Shown piece after piece: positions 36,969 through 44,513 of a stretch of 44,513 bases of DNA. The stretch's first letter is position 1. Every line of letters starts with the position of its first letter. The notes below the pieces were generated by a model that saw only the letters and a program-made list of their open reading frames with translations, was not told where the DNA came from and ran no database searches. The DNA is taken from positions 1 to 44,513 of the IMG/VR virus record IMGVR_UViG_3300044732_002269; one strand, 5' to 3'. The DNA comes from a virus. A program made the translations under genes and the position numbers.

Positions 36969-38279
36969 ATGGCTACCATAAAAATTTCACAGTTAAGCGA
37001 ACTAACAGCTGACACAGATGTAACGTCAAATGACCTCTTACAAATAATTAATATTGAGCAGACTTCGTCGACATATCCAACTGGTACAAATCGTAAGATT
37101 AAAGCAAGCACACTTGCAAATGGACTCTCTCGTCTGACTACAACAATACCACAAGTTATACAAGATGAGCTTGCTAAAAAAGTATCACTTGAAAACTTTA
37201 ATAGTGCCGGTTTAAAAATTGCAATTCCAGTTGTTGCTGCATCTACTGGAAATTTTACACTATCAAACATAACTCCATCGTCTAGTATGGATGGAGTGAC
37301 CCTTGCATCTGGCAATCGTGTACTCCTAAAAGATCAAAACGCACCTGCTCAAAATGGAATCTATGTAGTTCAGACAACAGGGTCCCCGACACGTGCAACT
37401 GATTTTGACACTCTGCTAGAAATTAATGATGGTTATGTACTTGTAAATGGTGGCAATACTCTTAAAGGTAGTTCATGGGTCGTAACAAGTGATGTTGCTG
37501 TAGTTGGCAATGATCCAATAGTCTTTACCCAATTTTCTTCTGCAGTAAGTGGACTATCAAAGTCAGCAGTTGGCCTGGGCAATGTTGATAATACGAGCGA
37601 TGCTGATAAACCAGTATCAACAGCGACTGCGACTGCATTAAACCTTAAAGCAAATATTTTAAATCCAAATTTCTCTGGAACAGTAGGCGGCATTACAAAG
37701 AGCATGGTTGGCCTGGGCAATGTAGACAATACGAGTGACTCTAACAAACCAGTGAGTTTACTGCAGCAACAAGCATTGGACCAAAAGGCCAATCTTGCAA
37801 GCCCAAATTTCTCTGGAAATGTAGCACTACCAAGCACAACTACTGTTGGTGGCACTACAATTAGCTTTGTTCCAGCGGGAGCAGTTATGGCTTTTGCAAT
37901 GAACTCTGCACCAACTGGTTGGCTTGTATGTAACGGTCAGGCAGTTAAGCGAGCAGGGGTTTCTGGTTATCCAGCACTTTTTGAAGCTATTGACACAACA
38001 TATGGTGCAGGAGATAATAGTACAACCTTCAATCTTCCAGACCTACGCGGTTATTTTGTAAGAGGATTTGGAACTGCTGCTGGATCTGGCGCATTTGGAG
38101 CAAAACAAGAGGATGATTTCAAGGCTCACACGCACCCTGTTAATAACATCGTATTAGTTGGTGGTTATCAAGGAAGCGGTGGTGGACTCGTTGGAAGAGG
38201 TTCTGCAAATTCTGACAGCACAGGAGGTACAGAAACCCGCCCCAAAAACATTGCAATGCTGTATTGCATAAAATTCTAA
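36969..38279 (+). CDS. Tail fibre protein with phage tail collar domain
   Basis: 436 residues. The N-terminal MATIKISQLSELTADTDVTS resembles the other fibres, followed by SSMDGVTLASGNRVLLKDQN (a receptor-binding or adaptor module) and two shaft repeats (GGITKSMVGLGNVDNTSDSN). From residue 305 a tail collar domain (GAVMAFAMNSAPTGWLVCNG, TYGAGDNSTTFNLPDLRGYF, RGFG) ends with THPVNN and a Gly-rich tip. It is a distal host-recognition fibre by family. Confidence 0.8.
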   Translation: MATIKISQLSELTADTDVTSNDLLQIINIEQTSSTYPTGTNRKIKASTLANGLSRLTTTIPQVIQDELAKKVSLENFNSAGLKIAIPVVAASTGNFTLSNITPSSSMDGVTLASGNRVLLKDQNAPAQNGIYVVQTTGSPTRATDFDTLLEINDGYVLVNGGNTLKGSSWVVTSDVAVVGNDPIVFTQFSSAVSGLSKSAVGLGNVDNTSDADKPVSTATATALNLKANILNPNFSGTVGGITKSMVGLGNVDNTSDSNKPVSLLQQQALDQKANLASPNFSGNVALPSTTTVGGTTISFVPAGAVMAFAMNSAPTGWLVCNGQAVKRAGVSGYPALFEAIDTTYGAGDNSTTFNLPDLRGYFVRGFGTAAGSGAFGAKQEDDFKAHTHPVNNIVLVGGYQGSGGGLVGRGSANSDSTGGTETRPKNIAMLYCIKF

Positions 38280-38285
38280 TAAATA
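38278..38285 (+). promoter_or_regulatory. Late-type box AATAAATA
   Basis: One mismatch from TATAAATA, 6 bases before the ATG at 38292. Confidence 0.5.
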
Positions 38286-38291
38286 TAAAAT

Positions 38292-39521
38292 ATGCCAGTT
38301 AAAATTACAGACCTAGATACATCAACGACTATTACGAGTAATGATCTCATTCAAATCATTGATGTTGATGATCTAACAATGAGTCCTGCAGGGACAAATA
38401 GAAAGATTACTGCGTCTAATGCAGCAAATCAACTAGCAAATTTGATTTCGAGTGTGCCACCTGTAATGGTAACTGCCTTATCAACAAAGGCAAATCTTAA
38501 TTCTCCTACATTTGATGGAAATGTGGTGCTACCAACCACAACCTCTATAGGACCGGTTAATAACGCTGAAATAGGACGTCTAAGTGGAGTTACTAGTGGT
38601 ATTCAAGGACAGTTGGATCTTAAGGCAAACCTTGCAAATCCAACCTTTACTGGAACAGTAGGTGGCATTACAAAGAGCATGATTGGGCTCAGCAATGTTA
38701 ATAATACGAGTGATGCTGATAAACCGGTATCTACGGCGACACAGACCGCATTAAACCTTAAGGCAAACCTTGCAAGCCCAAATTTCTCTGGTAACGTGGT
38801 GTTACCTGATACAACCTCTATAGGATCTGTTACTAGTGCTGAAATAGGACGTCTAAGTGGTGTTACTAGTGGTATTCAAAGCCAACTAAATGGCAAACAA
38901 GCAACAATAACAGGAGCTGCAACTACTATTGATACTGAAAACTTGACGGCATCGAGAGTATTGGTGTCAGACTCTGATGGTAAAGTATCAGCGTTATCAC
39001 AGTCGGCACCTGTATTTGTGCCAGCAAACTATAGTACGCTTTCAAATAGTAATAGTTTTTTAATAGGTTATTCTGCTAACGGAACATTAAGTACAGATCC
39101 TTGGTGGTCAGGCATACAGACAGTAACAGTTCCAAATTGCCCAACAAATACTGTTGGTGTACTTCTCCAAGCTATTGTAAATTGCAACACATTTGCAAAT
39201 AATGAAATACGCGCAAACTATTATAAGTCGAGTGAACAAAATAGTGCAGTTGTACCATCTACGAGTACAACTGCACAGAATATTACACAAGCGCAATACA
39301 ACGCTATTAATACATCATTTACTAGAATTTCATTAGATTCTATGGGTACATCTACAGGAGGATTTGAAGCAGAAGGCAGTGCGACATTCCCATTGTATAT
39401 AGATGAAACTAACCAACAATTCAAATATTTTTTAACTGATAATAAAGCTTCAACCGCTCCAACATCTACACCAGAATATAGTACAAATATTAGGCTATTA
39501 GGCTATTACGTAAAAATATAA
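38292..39521 (+). CDS. Tail fibre protein with repeated segments
   Basis: 409 residues. The N-terminal MPVKITDLDTSTTITSNDLI attachment-like domain is followed by shaft repeats (NAEIGRLSGVTSGIQGQLDL, NVNNTSDADKPVSTATQTAL), then a unique C-terminal domain from about residue 240 (FLIGYSANGTLSTDPWWSGI and onward) that may bind the receptor. Two shaft units are repeated within the gene and are nearly identical to units in the genes at 35014 and 36969. Confidence 0.75.
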   Translation: MPVKITDLDTSTTITSNDLIQIIDVDDLTMSPAGTNRKITASNAANQLANLISSVPPVMVTALSTKANLNSPTFDGNVVLPTTTSIGPVNNAEIGRLSGVTSGIQGQLDLKANLANPTFTGTVGGITKSMIGLSNVNNTSDADKPVSTATQTALNLKANLASPNFSGNVVLPDTTSIGSVTSAEIGRLSGVTSGIQSQLNGKQATITGAATTIDTENLTASRVLVSDSDGKVSALSQSAPVFVPANYSTLSNSNSFLIGYSANGTLSTDPWWSGIQTVTVPNCPTNTVGVLLQAIVNCNTFANNEIRANYYKSSEQNSAVVPSTSTTAQNITQAQYNAINTSFTRISLDSMGTSTGGFEAEGSATFPLYIDETNQQFKYFLTDNKASTAPTSTPEYSTNIRLLGYYVKI

Positions 39522-39617
39522 AAATATTCATTTACTACTAGCAACTAATAAATTACATCCAACAACTCGCTTTAAATAATTAAAATTTTGTTATAAATAC
39601 ATTAAATAAAAATATAT
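39522..39617 (+). promoter_or_regulatory. Gene-free A+T-rich gap with late promoter
   Basis: A 96-base gap without a credible ORF or stem-loop terminator. It carries a perfect TATAAATA at 39592-39599, 18 bases before the gp8 ATG, leaving a short leader. Confidence 0.6.
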
Positions 39618-40997
39618 ATGGCAGCAATCGTAACAGACTCCTTTCGTAGAAACAACGCTCAATTTTTTCTAGACAATATTGCAGACAGTACATATTATCT
39701 TGGGCTTGGTAAATCTGAACAATGGGCAACCGACGAGGAGTCAACAAGTTTAGTTATACCTATTCCTCTTGGAATTCCTTCAGATGATTCCGATATAAAA
39801 TCAAATTTAACTACATTAATTAAGATTAATACGGTTAATAGCGGACTGGTAATTCCACAAATAAAATGGAAAGCTGGTGCTCGCTATAAGGCATACAGTC
39901 CAGCCGATCCTGATTGTTTTTACCCTAGTACACTTGTTGGTGGAGGAGAAGTTAATCCATGCTATGCAGTTATAAGTGGACGAATTTACCTATGCTTAAA
40001 GGCCGGTGACGGAGCAGTTGCCAACATTCCAGTGTCCACTGACTATCGTGCCCTTAGTTATGGCAGTGATGGTTATATATGGATACTTGTTGATAATGTA
40101 GTTACTGCAACTGCAAATATCAATACCGATCAATTTATTAGCATTTCTTCTGGAGTTGCTGCTGATTCAATTTCAGCAGCAATTGAAAATGATGGTGGAG
40201 GGTTATTATATGGGTTTACATTAACTTCTGGAGGCAGTGGATATACATCTACAAATTCTGTTCAGTTTGTTGCGCGAAAAATCAATGACACCGAAATTAC
40301 AATAACATGCCCAGTAAATATAAATTCTACTACTGGGGCGATTGAAAGTGTGCTATTGCCTGCTGACTATTCTTATATCGCGGAGTCTTCAAAAGGTATA
40401 GTTGATGGATATTTTATTTTTGATCCAGCTGAAACTGGATCTGGAGCAGTTATAGTTCCACATATTGCTCCTGCTCGTGGATTTGCATACAAACCATCAG
40501 CAACTTTACCATCGTGGTATGTTGGAATCGCGGTAGACGCAGTTGATAACATTTCGGATGATGGGTTGTATATACCATATCGTCAAATATCGGTATTAAA
40601 AGATATAGAATATTCTGAAGGTTCATCAATTGATACACTAGCCGCGCTTCGTTACCTAACATTAGCGTCTGCTCCAACAAGTACTCCTGCAGTTGGTAGT
40701 TTAATAACTTTTGGTACGACTGGAATAAAGGCGTATTTTGATAACTATTCTACTGTTTCTGTTGGTGGAAGCACCCAACATCGTGTTTATTTTCACCAAA
40801 ACTCAACTACTGGATATGGCGTGGTACCATCAACTGGTTCATTTACAGCACCTAATAATAACACTATAAATTATTTAACAGTAAATAACAATGAGTATAC
40901 ACCACGTAGCGGCGAAGTTATATTTGCTGAAAATCGCAAAAAAATAAATCGTCAAAGTGCTCAAACTGAAGAAATCAAGATTATTATTCAATTCTAA
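39618..40997 (+). CDS. 8: gp8-like baseplate wedge protein
   Basis: 459 residues (T4 gp8 is 334). The N-terminal IVTDSFRRNNAQFFLDNIAD with YYLGLGKSEQW parallels T4 gp8 (IVTSKFR...FITFGRSEPW), and the C terminus GEVIFAENRKKINRQSAQTE with EIKIIIQF parallels GEMIYMENRPPI...QTEEINILFTF. Extra residues in the middle (IDTLAALRYLTLASAP and surrounding) enlarge it. It overlaps the next start by one base (TAATG). Confidence 0.8.
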   Translation: MAAIVTDSFRRNNAQFFLDNIADSTYYLGLGKSEQWATDEESTSLVIPIPLGIPSDDSDIKSNLTTLIKINTVNSGLVIPQIKWKAGARYKAYSPADPDCFYPSTLVGGGEVNPCYAVISGRIYLCLKAGDGAVANIPVSTDYRALSYGSDGYIWILVDNVVTATANINTDQFISISSGVAADSISAAIENDGGGLLYGFTLTSGGSGYTSTNSVQFVARKINDTEITITCPVNINSTTGAIESVLLPADYSYIAESSKGIVDGYFIFDPAETGSGAVIVPHIAPARGFAYKPSATLPSWYVGIAVDAVDNISDDGLYIPYRQISVLKDIEYSEGSSIDTLAALRYLTLASAPTSTPAVGSLITFGTTGIKAYFDNYSTVSVGGSTQHRVYFHQNSTTGYGVVPSTGSFTAPNNNTINYLTVNNNEYTPRSGEVIFAENRKKINRQSAQTEEIKIIIQF

Positions 40998-43900
40998 TGT
41001 CTGTTACAACATACAACACTACATATCATGATGATTATAATGCGTCTGGAAATGGCGATAAAAATTATCTTCGCGTATTATTTAAACCTGGTTATAGTGT
41101 ACAGGTAAGAGAACTTAATCAGTTGCAGTCTGCACTGCAAGATCAAGTTAATCGCCTTGGCAGCAGTGTTTGGAAAAATGATACTGCAGTAATTGGCGGC
41201 AAGACTTCTTTTTTGCCCAGTGTACGCTCACTTACATTAAACCTATCAACTGCAGTTTCATCTGTTGCCGAAACTGCATTTACTGTCGCTCAAATTGCCG
41301 AGACTGCAAAAACTATTGAATATGCTTCAGGTCTTCGTGGTGAAATACTTGGTTATAGACAAATAGAGGCAAACATCTATAGGTTTTATTTTACATACAT
41401 CAATACGGGAAATGCCGGCGAAACTGAATTTGATGATGACACACTCGCTGGTTATAGTCTAATATTGCGTTCTTCAGATTTAAATTTAACTGAAAATGAG
41501 TTGCCATCAGTATCAAATCTAACTTATATTTCTATTGGGTTTGCGTCTGGAATTGTTTGTGAAGAAGGTGTATTTTTTACAAAGGGATCATTTGTAGCAG
41601 TTCCACGTCAAACGGTTTTCATTGATAAGGCGTCTGAAGAAACACTTCTTTCTGGTTATGCAGTATTAAAGATTGATGAAAATATTGTCACCTATTCAAG
41701 CGATAATACATTACTTGATAATGCAAATGGCACTCCAAACTATAGTGCTCCAGGCGCCGATCGTTATTCAATAGACTTAACATTGCAATGGATCACATCA
41801 ACTGTGTATGCAGCAGATGTATCAAATTCATATATAAAACTGCTTGTAATAAATTCTTCGCGTCCATTAGAAGTTGTTGAAACTGCAGAATACTCGGAAA
41901 TTGTTGATATACTTGCAAAGCGTACAAGCGAAGAGTCTGGTAACTATACAGTAAATCCATTTTCTATACAAATACGTGAGACATTTGATGGCGATAATTT
42001 ACCAGCAAATTGTATTGTAGTTGGGCGGCGCTATCGCATTCAAGATCTTGGTAGCACTACTGCTCCTCTTACTGATTGGGTTGCTCTCGGCGCAGCTTCG
42101 CCTGCAATTGTAGGTTCTGAATTTGTAGCAGTTTTACCACCAGGAGACGGAACATCAGGCACTGCATTAGTAAATGAAACCAATGGCGGCCGCGTTAGTG
42201 AGGTTGCATATATACATGGTGCATACAAGGCAGATGATCTAGATCAAATAGGATATACATTTGAAACTGTCGCTCAGCAAAAGGCAGCAATTGAAGATGC
42301 ACGAGGTAAATTTACTGTTACTCTCGATCCATCTACTGCTTATGTTGATGGGTACCGAGTAGCACTTGATAAAAGTTTAAACTTAACCTCTCCAAAGGCT
42401 CTTGAGACTGGAGAGTTTAATGTCAGTGTGAGTGCAAATATAGGCAACTATTTTATTGGTGATGTACAACGTGCCAATGCGAATGATTCTACCTTTCCAT
42501 CGATTTCAACAATTACAAATACATATAACCTGTATGCGTACAACACGACATTATCAACTACTACACCTCCAGTAGAAGGTGCAAATGTAGTCATTATTGG
42601 CACTTGTCGCATAAAGGCGTTTGAACCAACTGGCGCGTCATCTACAGAATTTAAATGTTATGTATATGATGTAAAGTTTAATTCTACAGCACAAACTGCT
42701 AATTGGAATGCACGTCGATTTGATAACATTGATCAAATTTATGGAAATAACTTTTTGTTTAATGTAACTGGTGGAAATTTACAAGAAACAACATCAAGTA
42801 CAAACTTGTTTGAACTTCCATATGCACAAACAAAGACTCTTCAAAATATATCATATTATGTTCAACAAACTTTTAGCGGATCTACTGCACCAAATATAAC
42901 TCTTAATGTTGGTGATAATAAAATATTTACTGACACAAGTGATATTACATTAATAGTTAATGGAACCACTAAAACACAAAGTGAATATACTGCAACGCTA
43001 TCATCGAATGCAAAAACTATTACAATAGTACCGAGCAATAGCAACTGGTCATCAGGCGCAGTTTATAGTGCGCTTGCAAAAGTTAAGGTTATAAATGCCA
43101 GTACCGCAGCGCGAGTTACAAAGAGTGTGGCATCTACTACAGACAGTGGCGTTACACCAGCGTCTGGAGGTGCGTCTCGCATATACACTCTTAAAAATAC
43201 CGATATTATCCGCATCGTAAGTGTGGTTTCTGATAATAAAGACATTACCTCATCATTTAAACTAATTGATGACGGCCAACGCGATAACATCTATACAAAT
43301 GGACGCATCCAATATATTGGTTCTGGCCAATTAAATGCTAATATTGATATTACATATGAATATTATGACCGTCTTGGCGGAGTCTCTGGTCGTGATCTCG
43401 TGATGTATAATGTTGACTCTTATAGTTCAAATAACAACAGCGTTGGCACCCCATATGATAATATACCAACATACTCTGGGATTAAACTTTCTGATGTGCT
43501 AGACTTTAGACAAGACATACTCTATACTGTAAATTCAGGTGTTGTTGGAAATATAGTATCAAATACTGGAAAAGCCATTATTGATCCAAATACCCCTATA
43601 ACTTGCGCAGCTACATTCTATTTACCACGTATTGATAAGGTTACAGTAAATTCTAGAAATGAGTTTGCGATTATTCAAGGCATTCCATCTCTAACTCCAG
43701 TTGAGCCTGGAGCGCCAAAAAATTCAATGACACTCTATTCATTGAACGTTCCAGCATACACGCCAAATGTGTCTGAAATTGTAAAAAATTATATCGACAA
43801 TCGTCGATATACAATGCGAGACATTGGTGCCCTTGAAAAACGTATTGGCAATATTGAATATTATACTTCGCTATCATTACTAGAACGTTCTGCTAATGAT

Positions 43901-44513
43901 AAACCAATTTTTGATGATGCTGGTGAACGATTTAAAAATGGAATACTAGTTGATAATTTTATTGGTCATGGAGTTGGTGACGTCTTTGATCCTCAATACC
44001 AATGCGCAGTTGACCGTGACGCTGGACTGTTACGTCCTCGATATAACACTCATAACATTGATCTTGCTATTGACAGTCCGCTAACAACTACTACAGTTAC
44101 AAATACTACAAGTGGTTCAATTACACGCACTACGCTTGCAGACAATGGGAAAATACGAGTACATGACAGTATAATTACGCTGTCTTATGACGAGGTTGAA
44201 CTTGTTTCGCACCTAAAAGCGACTGCACACATTAGTGTTCACCCGCACATATATGCAAAGATTAATGGGAATATACGTCTGTCTCCTGCTGCCGATAATT
44301 GGAAAGACACAATCACTCGCCCAGATCTTATTGTAACTGATGACAGCGCATTTGACGCAATCAAGTTTATTGCAGAAGATCCAGCACTTGACATACTTGG
44401 CACGGATTGGAATAACTGGACTAGACAATGGGGTGCGAGTAGTACAACTACTACACGCGGAGCATTTATAAGAGGTCGTGGCATACCTACGACAACCACT
44501 ACACAACGCGCAT
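40997..44513 (+). CDS. DUF4815-type structural protein, gp10-like by position (partial)
   Basis: Open from the ATG at 40997 to the window end (1172 codons), so the C terminus is missing. The start MSVTTYNTTYHDDYNASGNG and VLFKPGYSVQVRELNQLQSA are the DUF4815 signature of T4-like phage tail proteins. Later blocks include VFDPQYQCAVDRDAGLLRPR. It follows gp8, where T4 has gp9/gp10/gp11, so a baseplate wedge pin or fibre-anchoring role is likely but inferred from order. Confidence 0.7.
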   Translation, partial: MSVTTYNTTYHDDYNASGNGDKNYLRVLFKPGYSVQVRELNQLQSALQDQVNRLGSSVWKNDTAVIGGKTSFLPSVRSLTLNLSTAVSSVAETAFTVAQIAETAKTIEYASGLRGEILGYRQIEANIYRFYFTYINTGNAGETEFDDDTLAGYSLILRSSDLNLTENELPSVSNLTYISIGFASGIVCEEGVFFTKGSFVAVPRQTVFIDKASEETLLSGYAVLKIDENIVTYSSDNTLLDNANGTPNYSAPGADRYSIDLTLQWITSTVYAADVSNSYIKLLVINSSRPLEVVETAEYSEIVDILAKRTSEESGNYTVNPFSIQIRETFDGDNLPANCIVVGRRYRIQDLGSTTAPLTDWVALGAASPAIVGSEFVAVLPPGDGTSGTALVNETNGGRVSEVAYIHGAYKADDLDQIGYTFETVAQQKAAIEDARGKFTVTLDPSTAYVDGYRVALDKSLNLTSPKALETGEFNVSVSANIGNYFIGDVQRANANDSTFPSISTITNTYNLYAYNTTLSTTTPPVEGANVVIIGTCRIKAFEPTGASSTEFKCYVYDVKFNSTAQTANWNARRFDNIDQIYGNNFLFNVTGGNLQETTSSTNLFELPYAQTKTLQNISYYVQQTFSGSTAPNITLNVGDNKIFTDTSDITLIVNGTTKTQSEYTATLSSNAKTITIVPSNSNWSSGAVYSALAKVKVINASTAARVTKSVASTTDSGVTPASGGASRIYTLKNTDIIRIVSVVSDNKDITSSFKLIDDGQRDNIYTNGRIQYIGSGQLNANIDITYEYYDRLGGVSGRDLVMYNVDSYSSNNNSVGTPYDNIPTYSGIKLSDVLDFRQDILYTVNSGVVGNIVSNTGKAIIDPNTPITCAATFYLPRIDKVTVNSRNEFAIIQGIPSLTPVEPGAPKNSMTLYSLNVPAYTPNVSEIVKNYIDNRRYTMRDIGALEKRIGNIEYYTSLSLLERSANDKPIFDDAGERFKNGILVDNFIGHGVGDVFDPQYQCAVDRDAGLLRPRYNTHNIDLAIDSPLTTTTVTNTTSGSITRTTLADNGKIRVHDSIITLSYDEVELVSHLKATAHISVHPHIYAKINGNIRLSPAADNWKDTITRPDLIVTDDSAFDAIKFIAEDPALDILGTDWNNWTRQWGASSTTTTRGAFIRGRGIPTTTTTQRA

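Larger units (their letters stand above)
35400..38900 (+). repeat. Dispersed tail-fibre shaft repeats across three genes
   Basis: A module of about 120 bases encoding SP-FTG/FSG-V-GIT-SMVGL-NVDNTSDA-KPVSTATQTALNLKANLA occurs near 35420-35590 and 37560-37800, and in two forms near 38620-38890. Long identical DNA runs occur between copies, so the modules can recombine. Confidence 0.7.

Noticed and set aside
1-44513. Reverse transcriptase of a retroelement in this window
   Set aside because: No frame of suitable length shows reverse-transcriptase motifs; the 405-residue protein at 13366 is a different family.
1-44513. CRISPR array or insertion sequence
   Set aside because: Repeats found are tandem or dispersed coding modules and promoter copies; none has regular spacers, and no transposase motif was seen.

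Overview
The window is part of a T4-like myophage genome (Straboviridae-like in the broad sense). It holds recognisable counterparts of T4 gp32, gp59, gp33, gp4, gp2, gp48, gp53, gp27, gp5, gp25, gp6, gp8, gp26, gp51 and gp29, together with late promoters of the TATAAATA type. The DNA is A+T-rich and densely packed: no gene-free gap exceeds 300 bases and many genes overlap by ATGA or TAATG. The lysis cassette contains an apparent outer-membrane lipoprotein spanin, so the host is probably a double-membraned (Gram-negative) bacterium. The host phylum cannot be read directly. Shine-Dalgarno sequences are almost absent, and one G+C-rich gene carries a formylglycine-generating-enzyme (FGE/SUMF1) domain. 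By recollection its wording resembles FGE domains of marine Verrucomicrobia-type bacteria, which is only a weak hint.

Layout. 1-3023: small early genes and a 2-oxoglutarate/Fe(II) dioxygenase, closed by a strong terminator at 3054. 3141-4432: lysis cassette (holin-like protein, nested i-spanin/o-spanin pair, amidase endolysin). 4492-5253: PhoH-like ATPase. 5254-11724: accessory early genes, including a DnaQ-type exonuclease, an ATP-dependent DNA ligase and a degenerate HD-domain protein; three of the loci share a copied promoter/leader cassette. 11747-16774: nucleotide and replication genes (ThyX, an SH3-barrel protein, gp33 late co-activator, gp59 helicase loader, gp32 single-strand DNA-binding protein, a thioredoxin-like protein). 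16771-21019, minus strand: gp29-like tape measure, gp51-like and gp26-like tail assembly proteins, a tail-tube-fold protein, gp2-like and gp4-like head completion proteins. 21032-44513, plus strand: gp48, gp53, gp27, two gp5-like hub proteins, a spike, a large structural protein, gp25, gp6, a gp7-position protein, three collagen-like or collar tail-fibre genes with an embedded FGE-fold gene, gp8, and a DUF4815/gp10-like protein cut by the window end.

The most unusual signals concern expression. (1) Many -10 or late-promoter boxes sit exactly 5-6 bases before the start codon, which predicts leaderless mRNAs; a near-palindrome at 21017-21034 contains both start codons and both late boxes of a divergent gene pair. 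(2) A T TTT TTC slippery site at the end of the gp26-like gene would join it by -1 frameshift to the gp51-like frame directly upstream of the tape-measure gene, the position of the lambda G/GT frameshift. (3) There are a shared promoter/leader cassette at three loci, a 19-bp perfect hairpin after the PhoH gene, a tandem gp5 duplication whose second copy carries two wall-hydrolase-like domains, and an FGE-fold gene that could be the target of a diversity-generating retroelement whose reverse transcriptase is not in this window.
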